From Streptomyces dysideae (GTDB lineage Bacteria; Actinomycetota; Actinomycetes; Streptomycetales; Streptomycetaceae), in assembly GCF_001514305.1 (NCBI RefSeq), contig NZ_KQ949075.1, positions 47,091 through 111,090 of the forward strand: a DNA stretch of 64,000 bases, in the 5' to 3' direction. The notes under the pieces were generated by a model. The model saw nothing but the letters and a program-made list of their open reading frames with translations. It ran no database searches and was not told the DNA's origin. Position numbers and translations under genes: made by a program. Below, piece after piece: positions 1-9,189 of this stretch (positions within the stretch are counted from its first letter, which is position 1; each line of letters opens with the position of its first letter).

Positions 1-1
1 G

Positions 2-814
2 TCCGTCGCGGGCACCGTCGGCAGCGCCGGCCAGGCCAACTACGCGGCCGCCAACGCCTGTCTGGACGCCCTCGCCGAGCACCGTCGCTCGTTGGGGCTG
101 CCCGCCACCTCGCTCGCCTGGGGTGTGTGGGAGCAGGACGGCGGCATGCAGGACTCCCTCGCGCACAGCGACCGCGAGCGGATGAGCCGCAGCGGCATGC
201 GGGCCCTGAGGGGCGATGAGGGACTGGCCCTCTTCGACGCCTCGCTGCACGCCCCCGACGCGGTGCTGGTCGCGGCCCACTTCGACTTCGCGGCCCTGCG
301 CAGCGGTACCGGACAGGACGCGGTGCCCGTCCTGCTGCGTGCCTTGGTCCGCCCGGCCCGGCGGTCCGCGCGGGCGGCCGCGGCGCCCGCCGCCGAGTCC
401 CTCGCCGAGCGGCTGGCCGCCCTGCCGGAGGAGGAGCGGCACCAGGCGCTCCTCGACCTGGTCGCCGAGCAGGCGGCCGGGGTCCTGGGCCTCGCCGGGC
501 CGGACCAGGTCGAGGACGACCAGGCCTTCAAGGACCTGGGCTTCGACTCGCTGACCGCGGTCGAACTGCGCAATCAGCTTGCCGCCCGCACGGGGGTGCG
601 GCTGCCCGCCACCCTCGTCTTCGACCACCCGACGCCCACCGCGCTCGCCCGACGCCTGCGCGAGGCGCTGGTCCCGCGGGCAGCACAGGAGACGGCTCCG
701 GCCCGGAGGACGACGGAGTCCTCCGCGCCGGCCGGGGAAGCGGAGGCCGACCTGATCGCCGGCCTGGACGTGGAGAGCCTCGTGGCGCGCGCCCTGAGCG
801 CCTCGGCCAACTGA
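2..814 (+). CDS. Modular type I polyketide synthase, C-terminal fragment (end of KR, ACP, docking tail)
   Basis: This is the 3' end of a PKS gene that begins outside the window; the reading frame is open from base 2. The first residues carry the ketoreductase signature [12 protein letters not shown], in which the Tyr is the catalytic residue, followed by the typical KR end (LAWGVWE). An acyl carrier protein follows, with its phosphopantetheine Ser in GFDSL (codon 548-550). About 45 residues after the ACP are acidic and probably form a docking domain that hands the chain to the next protein. No thioesterase is present. The stop lies 27 bp before the next PKS start, so the two genes are probably one transcript. 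The module reduces its beta-keto group at least to a hydroxyl; whether DH or ER domains precede it cannot be seen. Confidence 0.95.
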   Translation, partial: SVAGTVGSAGQANYAAANACLDALAEHRRSLGLPATSLAWGVWEQDGGMQDSLAHSDRERMSRSGMRALRGDEGLALFDASLHAPDAVLVAAHFDFAALRSGTGQDAVPVLLRALVRPARRSARAAAAPAAESLAERLAALPEEERHQALLDLVAEQAAGVLGLAGPDQVEDDQAFKDLGFDSLTAVELRNQLAARTGVRLPATLVFDHPTPTALARRLREALVPRAAQETAPARRTTESSAPAGEAEADLIAGLDVESLVARALSASAN

Positions 815-841
815 TTCGGTCTCGGACCGGGAGAGAAGATC

Positions 842-3800
842 ATGACTGTTTCCGACGAACGGCTCGTCGAGGCGCTGCGCGCGTCCCTCACCGAGAACGA
901 GCGGCTGCGGCGGGAGAACGAGCGGATCACCGCCGCCGCCCAGGAACCGGTGGCCATCGTGGGCATGGCCTGCCGGCTGCCGGGCGGGGTCACCTCGCCC
1001 GAGGAGCTGTGGACCCTGGTGGCCAGCGGCCACGACGCCGTCACCGGCCTCCCCGCCGACCGCGGCTGGGACCTGGACGGCCTCTACCATCCGGAGCCCG
1101 GCCACCCCGGCACCACCTACGTCAAGGAGGCCGGAGTCCTGTACGGCGCGGGACAGTTCGACGCCGGCTTCTTCGGTCTCTCCGACCGGGAGGCTCTCGG
1201 CACCGACCCGCAGCAGCGCATCCTGCTGGAGTTGGTCTGGGAGGCCCTGGAACGGGCCGGTATCGACCCGCACAGCGTCCGTGGCACCGACACCGGCGTC
1301 TACGCGGGCCTGATGTACCACGACTACGCGAACGGGGTACGCAAACTCCCCGAGGGCGTCGACAGCTTCCTCGGCCTCGGCAAGTCGGGCAGCGTACTGT
1401 CGGGCCGGGTCTCCTACCTGTACGACCTGACCGGCCCGTCCGTCACCGTCGACACGGCCTGCTCCTCCTCACTGGTCACCCTGGACATGGCCGTGCGGGC
1501 GCTGCGCGGCGGCGAGTGCGCGATGGCGCTCGCGGGCGGTGTCGCCGTGATGGCCACGCCGGATGCGTACGTCGGCTTCGCGGCGCAGCGGGCCCTCGCT
1601 CCCGACGGGCGCATCAAGGCGTTCTCGGCCTCGGCCGACGGCACCAACTGGGCCGAGGGCGCGGGCGTACTGCTCCTGGAGCGGCTGTCGGACGCGCGGC
1701 GCAACGGGCACCCGGTGCTCGCGGTGGTGCGCGGTACGGCCGTCAACCAGGACGGCGCCTCCAACGGCCTCACCGCCCCCAACGGCCCCTCGCAGGAGCG
1801 GGTCATCCGGGCCGCCCTCGCGGGCGCCGGCCTCACCCCCGCCGACGTGGACACGGTCGAGGCGCACGGCACCGGCACCGTGCTGGGCGACCCGATCGAG
1901 GCGCAGGCGCTGATCGCCGCCTACGGCCAGGACCGACCGGCGGACCGCCCGCTGTGGCTGGGCTCACTCAAGTCGAACATCGGGCACGCGCAGGCCGCGG
2001 CCGGCGTCGCCGGGATCATCAAGATGGTGATGGCCCTGCGCCACGAGGAACTGCCCAGGACCCTGCACGTGGACGCGCCGACACCGAAGGTGGACTGGTC
2101 GGAAGGGGCCGTACGGCTCCTCACCGAGGCCCGTCCCTGGCCCCGGGAGGAGGGCCGCCCGCGCCGGGCCGGTGTCTCGTCGTTCGGCATCAGCGGCACC
2201 AACGCGCATGTCCTGCTGGAGGAGGCCGCACCCGAGCCCGCCGCCGGGACAGGCGCCGCCCGCGCGGGCGGCCCCGTCGCCTGGGCGCTGTCGGCGAAGA
2301 CCGCAGCCGCGCTGCGCGACCAGGCCGCCCGCCTCGACACCTTCCTCGACGCGGCGGACGCCGACGCCGACCCGTACGACGTCGGGCACGCCCTCGCGCT
2401 GGCCCGCGCCGCCTTCGACGAGCGGGCCGTGGTCGTCGCCGACGACACCGGCACCCTGCGCGCCAAGGTCCGCGCCCTCGCCGAGGACACCGCCGGTTCA
2501 CTCCCGGGCGTGGCCCGCGGCAGCCGGACGAAGGGTCGCCTCGCGGTGCTGTTCACCGGGCAGGGCTCCCAACGGCTCGGCATGGGCCGGGAGTTGTACG
2601 AGACGTACCCCGCCTACGCGGCAGCCTTCGACGCGGTGGTGGCCGAGCTGGACCGGCATCTGCCCCGGCCGCTGAAGGAGGTCGTCCTCGACGACGCGGC
2701 CGCGCTGGACCGCACCGAGTTCACCCAGCCCGCGCTGTTCGCCGTCGAGGTCGCCCTGTACCGCCTCTACGAGTCCTGGGGAGTGCGTCCGCACGCCCTG
2801 GCCGGGCACTCCATCGGCGAGCTGGCCGCCGCGCATGTGGCGGGGGTGTGGTCGCTGGCTGATGCGGCCCGGCTGGTCGCGGCCCGGGGCCGGCTGATGC
2901 AGGCGCTGCCGTCGGGCGGCGCGATGATCGCCGTACAGGCGACGGAAGCCGAAGTCCTGCCCCTGCTCACCGACGGTGTCGGCATCGCCGCCGTCAACGG
3001 GCCGCGGTCCGTGGTGGTCTCGGGCGTCGAGTCCGAAGCGGCGGCAGTCCAGGCGCACTTCGCCGAACTGGGCCGCAGGACCAAGAGGCTGACGGTCAGT
3101 CACGCGTTCCACTCTCCCCTCATGGACTCGATGCTGGCGGAGTTCCGGCAGACCGCCGCCGAGCTCACCTACCAGGAGCCGCGCATCCCGGTGATCTCCG
3201 ACGTCACCGGCGCACCGGCGACCGCCGAGGAGCTCACCTCCCCCGAGTACTGGGTACGGCACGTCCGGGCCGCCGTCCGCTTCGCCGACAGCATCCGCGC
3301 CCTGCGGGCCCAGGGCGTCGCCACCTTCCTGGAGCTCGGCCCCGGCGCGGTGCTCTCCGCCCTGGGCCCCGCCTGCCTGGACGCCACCGACGACGGCGTC
3401 GCCTTCCTCCCCGCCCTGCGCGTCGACGCCCCCGACGCACAGACCGCGCTCACCGCGGCCGGCGGGCTGTTCACCCGGGGCGTTCCCATCGACTGGACGG
3501 CGCTCTTCCCCGGCGCACGGCGGGTGGACCTCCCGACGTACGCCTTCCAGCGCCGCGACTACTGGCTGGAGGCCGGCACCATGACCACCGAGACGATCAG
3601 CACCCCCGAGACGGACACCGCCACCGACCCCGGCGCCGACGCCCTGGACGCGACCCGGCGCGCACTCCAGGAGCGGCTGGCGGGGCTGGACCCGGCGGAG
3701 CAGGTCGCCCTCCTCGTCGACCTGGTCGCGGCGGAGGCCGAGACCGCCCGGACCGAACAGAACCCCGACGAGACCTTCGACGACGAACTGGACGGCGAGA

Positions 3801-3979
3801 GCCCGTTCTTCGAGGTCGGCTTCAACTCGCTGAGCGCCGTCGAACTGCGCAACCGGCTCGTCGAGGTGACCGGCCTCACCCTCAGCCCGATGCTGCTCTT
3901 CGACTACCCGACCCCGGCCTACATCGCCGAGTTCCTGCAGGAGCAGCTGGCCACCGAGACCGCGAACGGAGGTGAGTGA
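842..3979 (+). CDS. Type I PKS, single non-reducing extension module KS-AT-ACP
   Basis: A 1045-residue protein. Residues 1-33 form a charged coiled coil typical of an N-terminal docking domain. The KS runs from about residue 35 to 460 with Cys207 (DTACSSS), His342 (EAHGTGT) and His382 (NIGHA). The AT has Ser657 in GHSIGE and the HAFH motif at 754-757, which predicts malonyl-CoA. The ACP has Ser996 in GFNSL. There is no KR, DH or ER between AT and ACP and no thioesterase, so this module adds two carbons and leaves a beta-keto group. Because the release enzyme is encoded separately (amide synthase at 15450-16220) and no PKS gene follows, this is a good candidate for the last elongation module, though gene order need not equal module order. 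The start follows GGGAGAGAAGATC. Confidence 0.95.
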   Translation: MTVSDERLVEALRASLTENERLRRENERITAAAQEPVAIVGMACRLPGGVTSPEELWTLVASGHDAVTGLPADRGWDLDGLYHPEPGHPGTTYVKEAGVLYGAGQFDAGFFGLSDREALGTDPQQRILLELVWEALERAGIDPHSVRGTDTGVYAGLMYHDYANGVRKLPEGVDSFLGLGKSGSVLSGRVSYLYDLTGPSVTVDTACSSSLVTLDMAVRALRGGECAMALAGGVAVMATPDAYVGFAAQRALAPDGRIKAFSASADGTNWAEGAGVLLLERLSDARRNGHPVLAVVRGTAVNQDGASNGLTAPNGPSQERVIRAALAGAGLTPADVDTVEAHGTGTVLGDPIEAQALIAAYGQDRPADRPLWLGSLKSNIGHAQAAAGVAGIIKMVMALRHEELPRTLHVDAPTPKVDWSEGAVRLLTEARPWPREEGRPRRAGVSSFGISGTNAHVLLEEAAPEPAAGTGAARAGGPVAWALSAKTAAALRDQAARLDTFLDAADADADPYDVGHALALARAAFDERAVVVADDTGTLRAKVRALAEDTAGSLPGVARGSRTKGRLAVLFTGQGSQRLGMGRELYETYPAYAAAFDAVVAELDRHLPRPLKEVVLDDAAALDRTEFTQPALFAVEVALYRLYESWGVRPHALAGHSIGELAAAHVAGVWSLADAARLVAARGRLMQALPSGGAMIAVQATEAEVLPLLTDGVGIAAVNGPRSVVVSGVESEAAAVQAHFAELGRRTKRLTVSHAFHSPLMDSMLAEFRQTAAELTYQEPRIPVISDVTGAPATAEELTSPEYWVRHVRAAVRFADSIRALRAQGVATFLELGPGAVLSALGPACLDATDDGVAFLPALRVDAPDAQTALTAAGGLFTRGVPIDWTALFPGARRVDLPTYAFQRRDYWLEAGTMTTETISTPETDTATDPGADALDATRRALQERLAGLDPAEQVALLVDLVAAEAETARTEQNPDETFDDELDGESPFFEVGFNSLSAVELRNRLVEVTGLTLSPMLLFDYPTPAYIAEFLQEQLATETANGGE

Positions 3980-3980
3980 G

Positions 3981-5597
3981 ATGACCGCACCGACCGCACA
4001 CGCCGACATCCTCGTCGTCGGCTACGGCCCGGTCGGCCAGCTGCTCGCACTGCTCCTGGCCGACCGGGGCCGCACCGTCACCGTCGTCGAGCGCTGGCCG
4101 CAGGCGTACCCCATGCCGCGGGCCGTGGCCTTCGACGGCGAGGGCGCACGGACGCTGTCCGCGGCCGGGATCGGCGGCCTCGTCGGCAGGATCGGCGAGT
4201 CGTCCGGCGAGTACCTGTGGCAGAACGCCGACGGCCAGGTCCTGCTGCACATCGACGGATCCGAGCGGAAACTCGCCGGGTGGCCCGAGTCCACGTCGAT
4301 GTACCAGCCAGCGCTGGAGGCCGAGATGGAGGCACGCGGAGCCCGGCACGCCAACATCACCGTGCACCGCGGCCACCAGGTCGTCCGCATCGTCGAGGAT
4401 GCCGCGCCGGACGGGACCGTCGAGGTCACGGCCGTCGGCCCGGACGGCGACGAACGGACGCTGACCGCCTCCTGGGTGGTCGGCTGCGACGGGGCGAACA
4501 GCTTCGTCCGCCAGGCCATCGGCACCGAACTGTCCGACCTCGGCTTCTCCCACGACTGGCTGGTCTGCGACATCGTCCACCACGACGAGCGCACCTTCCG
4601 GCCGAACAACCTGCAGATCTGCGACCCGGCCCGCCCGCGCACCTCGGTGTCCGCGGGCCCCGGGCACCGCCGCTACGAGTTCATGCGGGTCGCGGGGGAG
4701 ACCGTCGAGGAGCTCAACACCCCGGAGAGCTGCTGGCGGCTGCTGGAACACTTCGACGTGTCCCCCGAGAACTCCACCCTGCGACGCCACCACGTCTACA
4801 GCTTCCGGGCCGGCTCGGCCGAACGCTGGCACCTCGGCCGGCTGGTCATCGCGGGCGACGCCGCCCATGTGATGCCGCCGTTCGCGGGCCAGGGCATGTC
4901 CTCCGGCTTCCGGGACGCGGGCGCGCTCGCCTGGCGGCTGGACGCCCTGCTCGCCGGTCGCGCCGGCCCCGAGGTCCTCGACCACTACGAGGAGGAACGC
5001 CGCACCCACGTCAGGCACGCCATCACCATGTCGGTCAACCTGGGCCGCATCATCTGCCAGACCGACCCCAAGGCCGGCGCCGACCGGGACCTGGTGATGA
5101 AGGCGGCGGCGGAACGGGCCACGGCCGCGGGCACCGCACCCCCACAGCGCTCCCCCCTCCAGCCGCTGACCAAGGGCTTCCTGCACCGCACCGCGAACGG
5201 CAGGCCCGCGAAGCCCGCCGGCGCGCTGTCCCCGCAGGCCCGAGTGGCACAGGGCAGCCGGACCGGCCTCTTCGACGAGATCGTCGGCCTGGGCTTCGTC
5301 CTCCTCACCACGGAGGACCCCGAGACCCTGCTCACGGAACCGGACCGGTCCTTTCTCGCCACCCTGGGCACGAGGATCGTCCGCATCCTCCCGTCCGGTA
5401 CGGACCCGGCGCGGACGGTTCCCGGGGAGGTCGTGGACCTCGACGACGTCTACGTCCCGTTCCTGACCACGGCGGCCGCGACCACCGCCCTCGTCAGGCC
5501 GGACTTCTACGTCTACGGAGCAGCCGCCGGCCCCGAGGCCACCCGCGCCCTCCTCGACGAGGCCCGCACGCAGCTGAGGGCGGCGATGCCTGTCTGA
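3981..5597 (+). CDS. Class A FAD-dependent aromatic monooxygenase, Rif-Orf19-like
   Basis: A 538-residue flavoprotein hydroxylase of the MhpA/PheA family. It has the N-terminal dinucleotide-binding motif GYGPVG, the DG motif GCDGANSFVRQ, and the GD motif GDAAHVMPPFAGQG. ATG 3981 is preferred to GTG 3972 because GGAGG (3968-3972) sits 8 nt upstream and the ATG begins one base after the PKS stop, so translation is probably coupled. In rifamycin-type clusters a homologous enzyme (Rif-Orf19) oxidises the aromatic AHBA-derived part during chain assembly and is needed for the naphthalenic ring. The placement directly behind a PKS gene suggests the same role here; that is inference. A later tailoring hydroxylation is the main alternative. 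Confidence 0.85.
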   Translation: MTAPTAHADILVVGYGPVGQLLALLLADRGRTVTVVERWPQAYPMPRAVAFDGEGARTLSAAGIGGLVGRIGESSGEYLWQNADGQVLLHIDGSERKLAGWPESTSMYQPALEAEMEARGARHANITVHRGHQVVRIVEDAAPDGTVEVTAVGPDGDERTLTASWVVGCDGANSFVRQAIGTELSDLGFSHDWLVCDIVHHDERTFRPNNLQICDPARPRTSVSAGPGHRRYEFMRVAGETVEELNTPESCWRLLEHFDVSPENSTLRRHHVYSFRAGSAERWHLGRLVIAGDAAHVMPPFAGQGMSSGFRDAGALAWRLDALLAGRAGPEVLDHYEEERRTHVRHAITMSVNLGRIICQTDPKAGADRDLVMKAAAERATAAGTAPPQRSPLQPLTKGFLHRTANGRPAKPAGALSPQARVAQGSRTGLFDEIVGLGFVLLTTEDPETLLTEPDRSFLATLGTRIVRILPSGTDPARTVPGEVVDLDDVYVPFLTTAAATTALVRPDFYVYGAAAGPEATRALLDEARTQLRAAMPV

Positions 5598-5626
5598 CGC
5601 CTGCGCTTCCGCACTCCTGTACGGCG

Positions 5627-5660
5627 AGAGGCCGCCCCCCGTGATCCGGGGGCGGCCTCT
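5627..5660 (+). terminator. Hairpin terminator after the PKS/monooxygenase operon
   Basis: A perfect 13-bp inverted repeat (arms 5627-5639 and 5648-5660, loop of 8 nt), 29 bp after the monooxygenase stop. It has no long T run, as is common in Streptomyces. A second hairpin for the convergent operon lies 135 bp further on, so the two transcripts end back to back. Confidence 0.8.
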
Positions 5661-5794
5661 TGGACGTGGGATGGCCCGGCGATGGTGGCCGGATGGGCGA
5701 GGGAGGGAGCGGTGGTGCCCGGACGGTGGCGTGCGGATGTGCGGTGCCTGCGACGCTGTGTACGGGGTGAAGTTGAAGTATGTGGGCCGGGTAT

Positions 5795-5850
5795 GGCAGA
5801 GGGCCGTCCCGTCCGCGCCGACGTTGCCGCGGAAGGAACGGCCCTCTGCC
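5795..5850 (-). terminator. Hairpin terminator after the aminoDHQ synthase gene
   Basis: Perfect 13-bp arms at 5795-5807 and 5838-5850 enclose a 30-nt loop. It lies 26 bp beyond the stop of the minus-strand aminoDHQ synthase gene. Between it and the gene is a short direct repeat (GTAAAGCC twice). The bases between the two terminators hold no credible gene. Confidence 0.7.
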
Positions 5851-5876
5851 GTAAAGCCGTAAAGCCGTAGGGAGGT

Positions 5877-6959
5877 TCAGTGCTCGCGGGGCATCTCCGC
5901 GAGGACGCGCAGGACCACCTCCTCAGGGACCGAGGAGACCAGTTCGGGGCCCTGCGGGCCGCTCAGTACGAAGGAGAGGCCCGTCATCGCCTTCTTGTCC
6001 AGACGCATCAGGGCGACGAGTTCGGCGTCCCGCAGGCCGGCCGGCAGCCGGTGGGGGAGGCCGTGGTCCCGGACCACCTCCTCGTGCTCGGCGACGTGCG
6101 CCTCGTCGATGCGGCCCAGCGCCCCGGCCAGCCGGCCCGCGAACACCGTGCCGATCGCGACCGCCTCACCGTGCCGCAGGGCGAAGTCGGTGGCCCGCTC
6201 CAGGGCGTGCCCCAGCGTGTGGCCGTAGTTGAGGATGTGCCGCAGGGCGGCGTCCCGTTCGTCGGCGGCGACGATCCGCGCCTTGCACGCCACGCTCGCC
6301 GCGATCTGCTCGACGAGCGGCCGGCCCCGCAGATCCCCGGCCCCGATGAAGTGCGCCCGGGCGATCTCCCCGTACCCGTTGCGCCACTCGCGTTCCGGGA
6401 GCGTGCCGAGGAAGTCGGTGTCGCACAGCACCGCGGACGGCTGCCAGTACTGGCCGACCAGGTTCTTGCCCTGCGGCAGGTTCACCGCGGTCTTCCCACC
6501 GACGCTGGCGTCCACCTGGGCGAGCAGCGTCGTCGGCAGATGGATCACCGGCAGCCCGCGGTGGTACAGCGCCGCGGCCAGTCCCACGGAGTCGGTGGTG
6601 GTGCCGCCGCCGACGGAGACGACGGCGTCCGCGCGGCTCAGCCCGAACTTGGCGAAGGCCCGGCACATCCGTTCCACGGTGGCGAGCGATTTGTCCTCCT
6701 CACCGTCCCGCGCCGACAGATGCAGCGTGGGCAGTCCGGTCGCGGGCAGCAGGGAACGCGGCCGGGCCGAGACCACGACGACCTTCCGGGCGCCGACGTC
6801 GGCGAGGATGCCGGTGAGGAGATGGCGTACGCCCGGACCTATGTGGACGGGGTACGAGCGCTCGCCGAGGTCCACGTCGATCCGGCGGGCGGCGACACTT
6901 GCAGCGGGTGCGACGGTCGCAGCCTTCACCGCAGTCGTAGCAGCAGTCACAGCAGTCAA
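5877..6959 (-). CDS. 3-amino-dehydroquinate synthase (RifG-like)
   Basis: A 360-residue DHQ-synthase family protein expected to cyclise aminoDAHP to aminoDHQ in the AHBA starter pathway. It shows the NAD-binding SVGGGTTTDSVG segment, DASVGGKTAVN and GKNLVG, and the metal ligands Glu in GYGEIAR and His in NYGHTLGH and LRHGEAV. In ordinary DHQ synthases the Glu motif reads AEVIK; here the Lys is Arg. A longer reading frame exists upstream but its translation is nonsense. TTG 6959 is chosen because AAGGA (6966-6970) lies 6 nt upstream. It is transcribed after the SpaB_C-like gene with a 49-bp gap. The isolated position away from the other AHBA genes is normal for ansamycin clusters. Confidence 0.88.
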   Translation of the reverse strand: MTAVTAATTAVKAATVAPAASVAARRIDVDLGERSYPVHIGPGVRHLLTGILADVGARKVVVVSARPRSLLPATGLPTLHLSARDGEEDKSLATVERMCRAFAKFGLSRADAVVSVGGGTTTDSVGLAAALYHRGLPVIHLPTTLLAQVDASVGGKTAVNLPQGKNLVGQYWQPSAVLCDTDFLGTLPEREWRNGYGEIARAHFIGAGDLRGRPLVEQIAASVACKARIVAADERDAALRHILNYGHTLGHALERATDFALRHGEAVAIGTVFAGRLAGALGRIDEAHVAEHEEVVRDHGLPHRLPAGLRDAELVALMRLDKKAMTGLSFVLSGPQGPELVSSVPEEVVLRVLAEMPREH

Positions 6960-7008
6960 GGAGAGTCCTTTCGGTCGAGGGGAGTCCGGGAGTCCGCCGG
7001 CCGTTCGC

Positions 7009-7830
7009 TCAGGCCGACTGCAGGGCCGTGCCCCCGGTGAACGCGGTCGGCAGCGGCCTGCCCGCGGCGAGCGCCGAACGGACCGTGCGGGCCGCCCGCG
7101 CCTCGGTTCGGGCCGGTACGCCCAGCCGTTCGTGGGTGAGCAGGACGTGGTCGTACAGCAGGAAGTTGACCGGCATCCCGTCGTCCCGGCCCGTGGCGAC
7201 GGCCGCGCGGACCGAGGACAGGTAGCCGTCCCACAGCTCCGCGTCGCCGGGGACGCACGCGTCAACCGGTGCCGCGGCTCGGGCGTCCGCTTCGGCGGCC
7301 AGCTCCAGCCGGTCCGCCGGGGCCAGGCCGGCCGTGCCGAACTGCCAGAAGTGGAAGAGGAACGCGGCCCGTTCGCGCTCCGGGACGAGGGTGCTCACGC
7401 GGCTCAGGTGCGCGACGGCCAGCCACTGCCGGTCCGTCGGGCCGAGACCGCCGTCGCGGAGGAGTTCCAGCGCGAAGGAGCTGGACTCCGTGGCCAGCCG
7501 GTGTGCCATCCGCAGCGTCCCCGGTGTGCGGTACTTGGCCGTCTCCGGGAGGTAAGTGCTGGTGATCATCGGCCAGTTGTACGCGGAGGTACGGGCCAGC
7601 AGCCGGCGCTCCAGGTCCTTCAGCACCGGCTCGGCGGAGTGGAACCACAGTCCGAGGTCCGGTTCGCCGCCGGCGCCCGGCCCGCGGAACTGCCACAGCG
7701 CCTCCGGGTCCTGCGTGCGCAGCCGGCCGACGAGCTCGGTGACCAGCGTGGAGACGACCCGGGCGGCGTGGTTCTCCGGCCGGCTCCGCATCGGGTTGGG
7801 CAGTCGGACGAAGAGCCATTGACGGTTCAT
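7009..7830 (-). CDS. SpaB_C-like (lantibiotic dehydratase C-terminal / thiopeptide-type) protein, stand-alone
   Basis: A 273-residue protein that begins MNRQWLFVRLPNP. It has the features of the PF14028 family: an N-terminal strand WLFVRL, a segment WQFRGP followed by LGLWFHS where family members read RY...HLRLR, and TYLPETAKYRTPG followed by ESSSFALELL where they read TYEPEterYGG and dS. It lacks the RYGG dipeptide and has no N-terminal glutamylation domain. Known members eliminate tRNA-bound glutamate in RiPPs, act in PEARL-type ligases, or form the pyridine ring in thiopeptides (TclM, TbtD). There is no RiPP precursor or YcaO gene here. GAGGAGA 9 nt before ATG 7830 fixes the start. It leads the operon with aminoDHQ synthase, so it probably belongs to the ansamycin pathway. 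Function unknown; family assignment by eye. Confidence 0.55.
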   Translation of the reverse strand: MNRQWLFVRLPNPMRSRPENHAARVVSTLVTELVGRLRTQDPEALWQFRGPGAGGEPDLGLWFHSAEPVLKDLERRLLARTSAYNWPMITSTYLPETAKYRTPGTLRMAHRLATESSSFALELLRDGGLGPTDRQWLAVAHLSRVSTLVPERERAAFLFHFWQFGTAGLAPADRLELAAEADARAAAPVDACVPGDAELWDGYLSSVRAAVATGRDDGMPVNFLLYDHVLLTHERLGVPARTEARAARTVRSALAAGRPLPTAFTGGTALQSA

Positions 7831-8070
7831 CGCGGAAATCTCCTCGTGGGATGACGGGGGAGTGTGCGGATGCCGTGAGGCTAAGGTCCGCTCCGCCCCG
7901 GAATTTCCGGCCGCGCCAAGCCCGTCGGGGCGCGGCCGAAGATAGGGCGGAGATAGGGGGGCCGGGGTGGGGGTGTTCCCGGGCTGGTGCGGCCGGTGCG
8001 GCCGGTGCGGGTGGGACGGGGTGGGCGCGCGGTTACCGGGCGGTGGGCCGGGCTGCCGACACTCGCGGGA
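7831..8070. promoter_or_regulatory. Divergent promoter region between SpaB_C-like operon and kinase operon
   Basis: A 240-bp region without a gene that must drive both directions. It contains two copies of GATAGGG at 7941-7947 and 7952-7958, 11 bp apart, so on the same helix face. The reverse complement CCCTATC resembles sequence found before other cluster genes (9100, 12968, 19061, 22387), making this a candidate site for the cluster's regulator. No clear -35/-10 pair could be chosen. Confidence 0.4.
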
Positions 8071-9015
8071 ATGAGTGGTATCACGGGATTTCTCGGTATC
8101 GACATCGGCGGCACCAAGGTCGCCGTCCGGGTGGAGGGCGCGGGCACCGACCCGCTCCTGACCACCTTCCGCTGGACCTCCGGTGCGGACGTCCGCGAGG
8201 ACCTGGCCGCGCTGGCCGACTGCCTGGTGGCGGTACGGCGGCGATGGCCCGGCCCGCTGCGCGCGGCGGGCGTCGCCCTGCCCGCCACGCTGGACTCCGG
8301 GGGCCGGGTGACGGCCTGGCCCAACCGCCCCGCCTGGGCGGGCCTGAGCCTCGCGGCGGAACTGCACGGCATGCTGCCGGGCACCGCCGTGGCCTGCGCG
8401 GACGACGGTGACCTCGCGGCCCTCGCCGAGGCCGGGGTGGCAGGCCTGGACGACATCCTCTACGTCGGTGTCGGCACGGGCGTCGGCGGCGGCGCCGTCC
8501 TCGGGGGCGAGCTCTGCCCGGGCCCCGCCCGTGGCTCCTTCGAACTCGGGCACCTCGTCATCGACCGCGCCGGCACCCGCTGCGACTGCGGCCGGCGCGG
8601 CTGCGTCCAGGCCCACGCCTCCGGGCCGGCGATCCTCCGCCGAGCCACCGAACTGAGGGACGCGCCCGTCACATACGCCGACCTGTGCGACGCCTGGCAG
8701 CGACAGCTGTCCTGGGCCGTGGTGGCCGTAGACGAAGGCTGCGCGGCCCTCGCCACGGCCATCATCTCGGCCGCGGAACTACTCCGCCCGGACGCGGTCG
8801 TCGTAGGCGGCGGCTTCGCCGAAGGCCTCCCGGGCTTCACGCCCCGGGTAGCCCGCCACACCCACCACCTCACCCGCCCCGGCCACCCCGCCCCCACCCA
8901 CCACGAGGCCCAACTCGGTGGCCTCTCCTCCCTCCACGGAGCGGTCCAACTGGCCCGCACAACCTCCGCGACCATCCCGACCCCGGTCCTCACGGGTTCG
9001 CCCGCCCCTGGCTGA
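8071..9015 (+). CDS. ROK-family sugar kinase, probable kanosamine kinase (RifN-like)
   Basis: A 314-residue ROK kinase with the ATP-binding motif GIDIGGTK at the N-terminus, the segment YVGVGTGVGGGAV, and the zinc motif CDCGRRGC. In most ROK proteins the residue after this motif is Glu (CxCGxxGCxE); here it is Gln followed by Ala-His-Ala. In AHBA pathways the enzyme phosphorylates kanosamine at C-6 before transketolase and aminoDAHP synthase act. ATG 8071 is chosen because the conserved family N-terminus starts there; an upstream extension to 7987 would add arginine-rich sequence unlike the family. No strong ribosome binding site is visible. It heads a plus-strand operon with the exported oxidase and a flavin monooxygenase. 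Confidence 0.82.
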   Translation: MSGITGFLGIDIGGTKVAVRVEGAGTDPLLTTFRWTSGADVREDLAALADCLVAVRRRWPGPLRAAGVALPATLDSGGRVTAWPNRPAWAGLSLAAELHGMLPGTAVACADDGDLAALAEAGVAGLDDILYVGVGTGVGGGAVLGGELCPGPARGSFELGHLVIDRAGTRCDCGRRGCVQAHASGPAILRRATELRDAPVTYADLCDAWQRQLSWAVVAVDEGCAALATAIISAAELLRPDAVVVGGGFAEGLPGFTPRVARHTHHLTRPGHPAPTHHEAQLGGLSSLHGAVQLARTTSATIPTPVLTGSPAPG

Positions 9016-9099
9016 CGCCGCCCCGGCCGTCAACCCCAGGTCACGGCAGATGCCCAGGGCTCAGTGGGCGGTGGGTTCCCGGGGAGTGGTTCGGGGGGC

Positions 9100-9114
9100 C
9101 CGATAGTGGGGTCC
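9100..9114 (-). promoter_or_regulatory. Candidate regulator site shared with the LAL gene promoter
   Basis: The minus strand reads GGACCCCACTATCGG, 76 bp before the BBE-oxidase start. The sequence GGACCCACTATCGG, identical except for one missing C, lies at 19061-19074 just before the LAL regulator start. Such AT-containing cores are unusual in this GC-rich DNA. Binding is inferred only. Confidence 0.4.
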
Positions 9115-9189
9115 GCGCAGGTCACGGAACCCCGCCCCCGGCCCGGCCGCGCCACCCCTTCCATCCAGCTACTTCCTTCAAGGAGCGCC

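Noticed and set aside
24-573. Long minus-strand and other frames opposite the PKS genes
   Set aside because: They are shadow frames caused by high third-position GC; their translations are Arg/Ser/Ala-rich without domains.
5641-5870. Two small plus-strand frames between the two terminators
   Set aside because: They start inside or next to the terminator stem and run through the second hairpin; no ribosome binding site and no similarity recognised.
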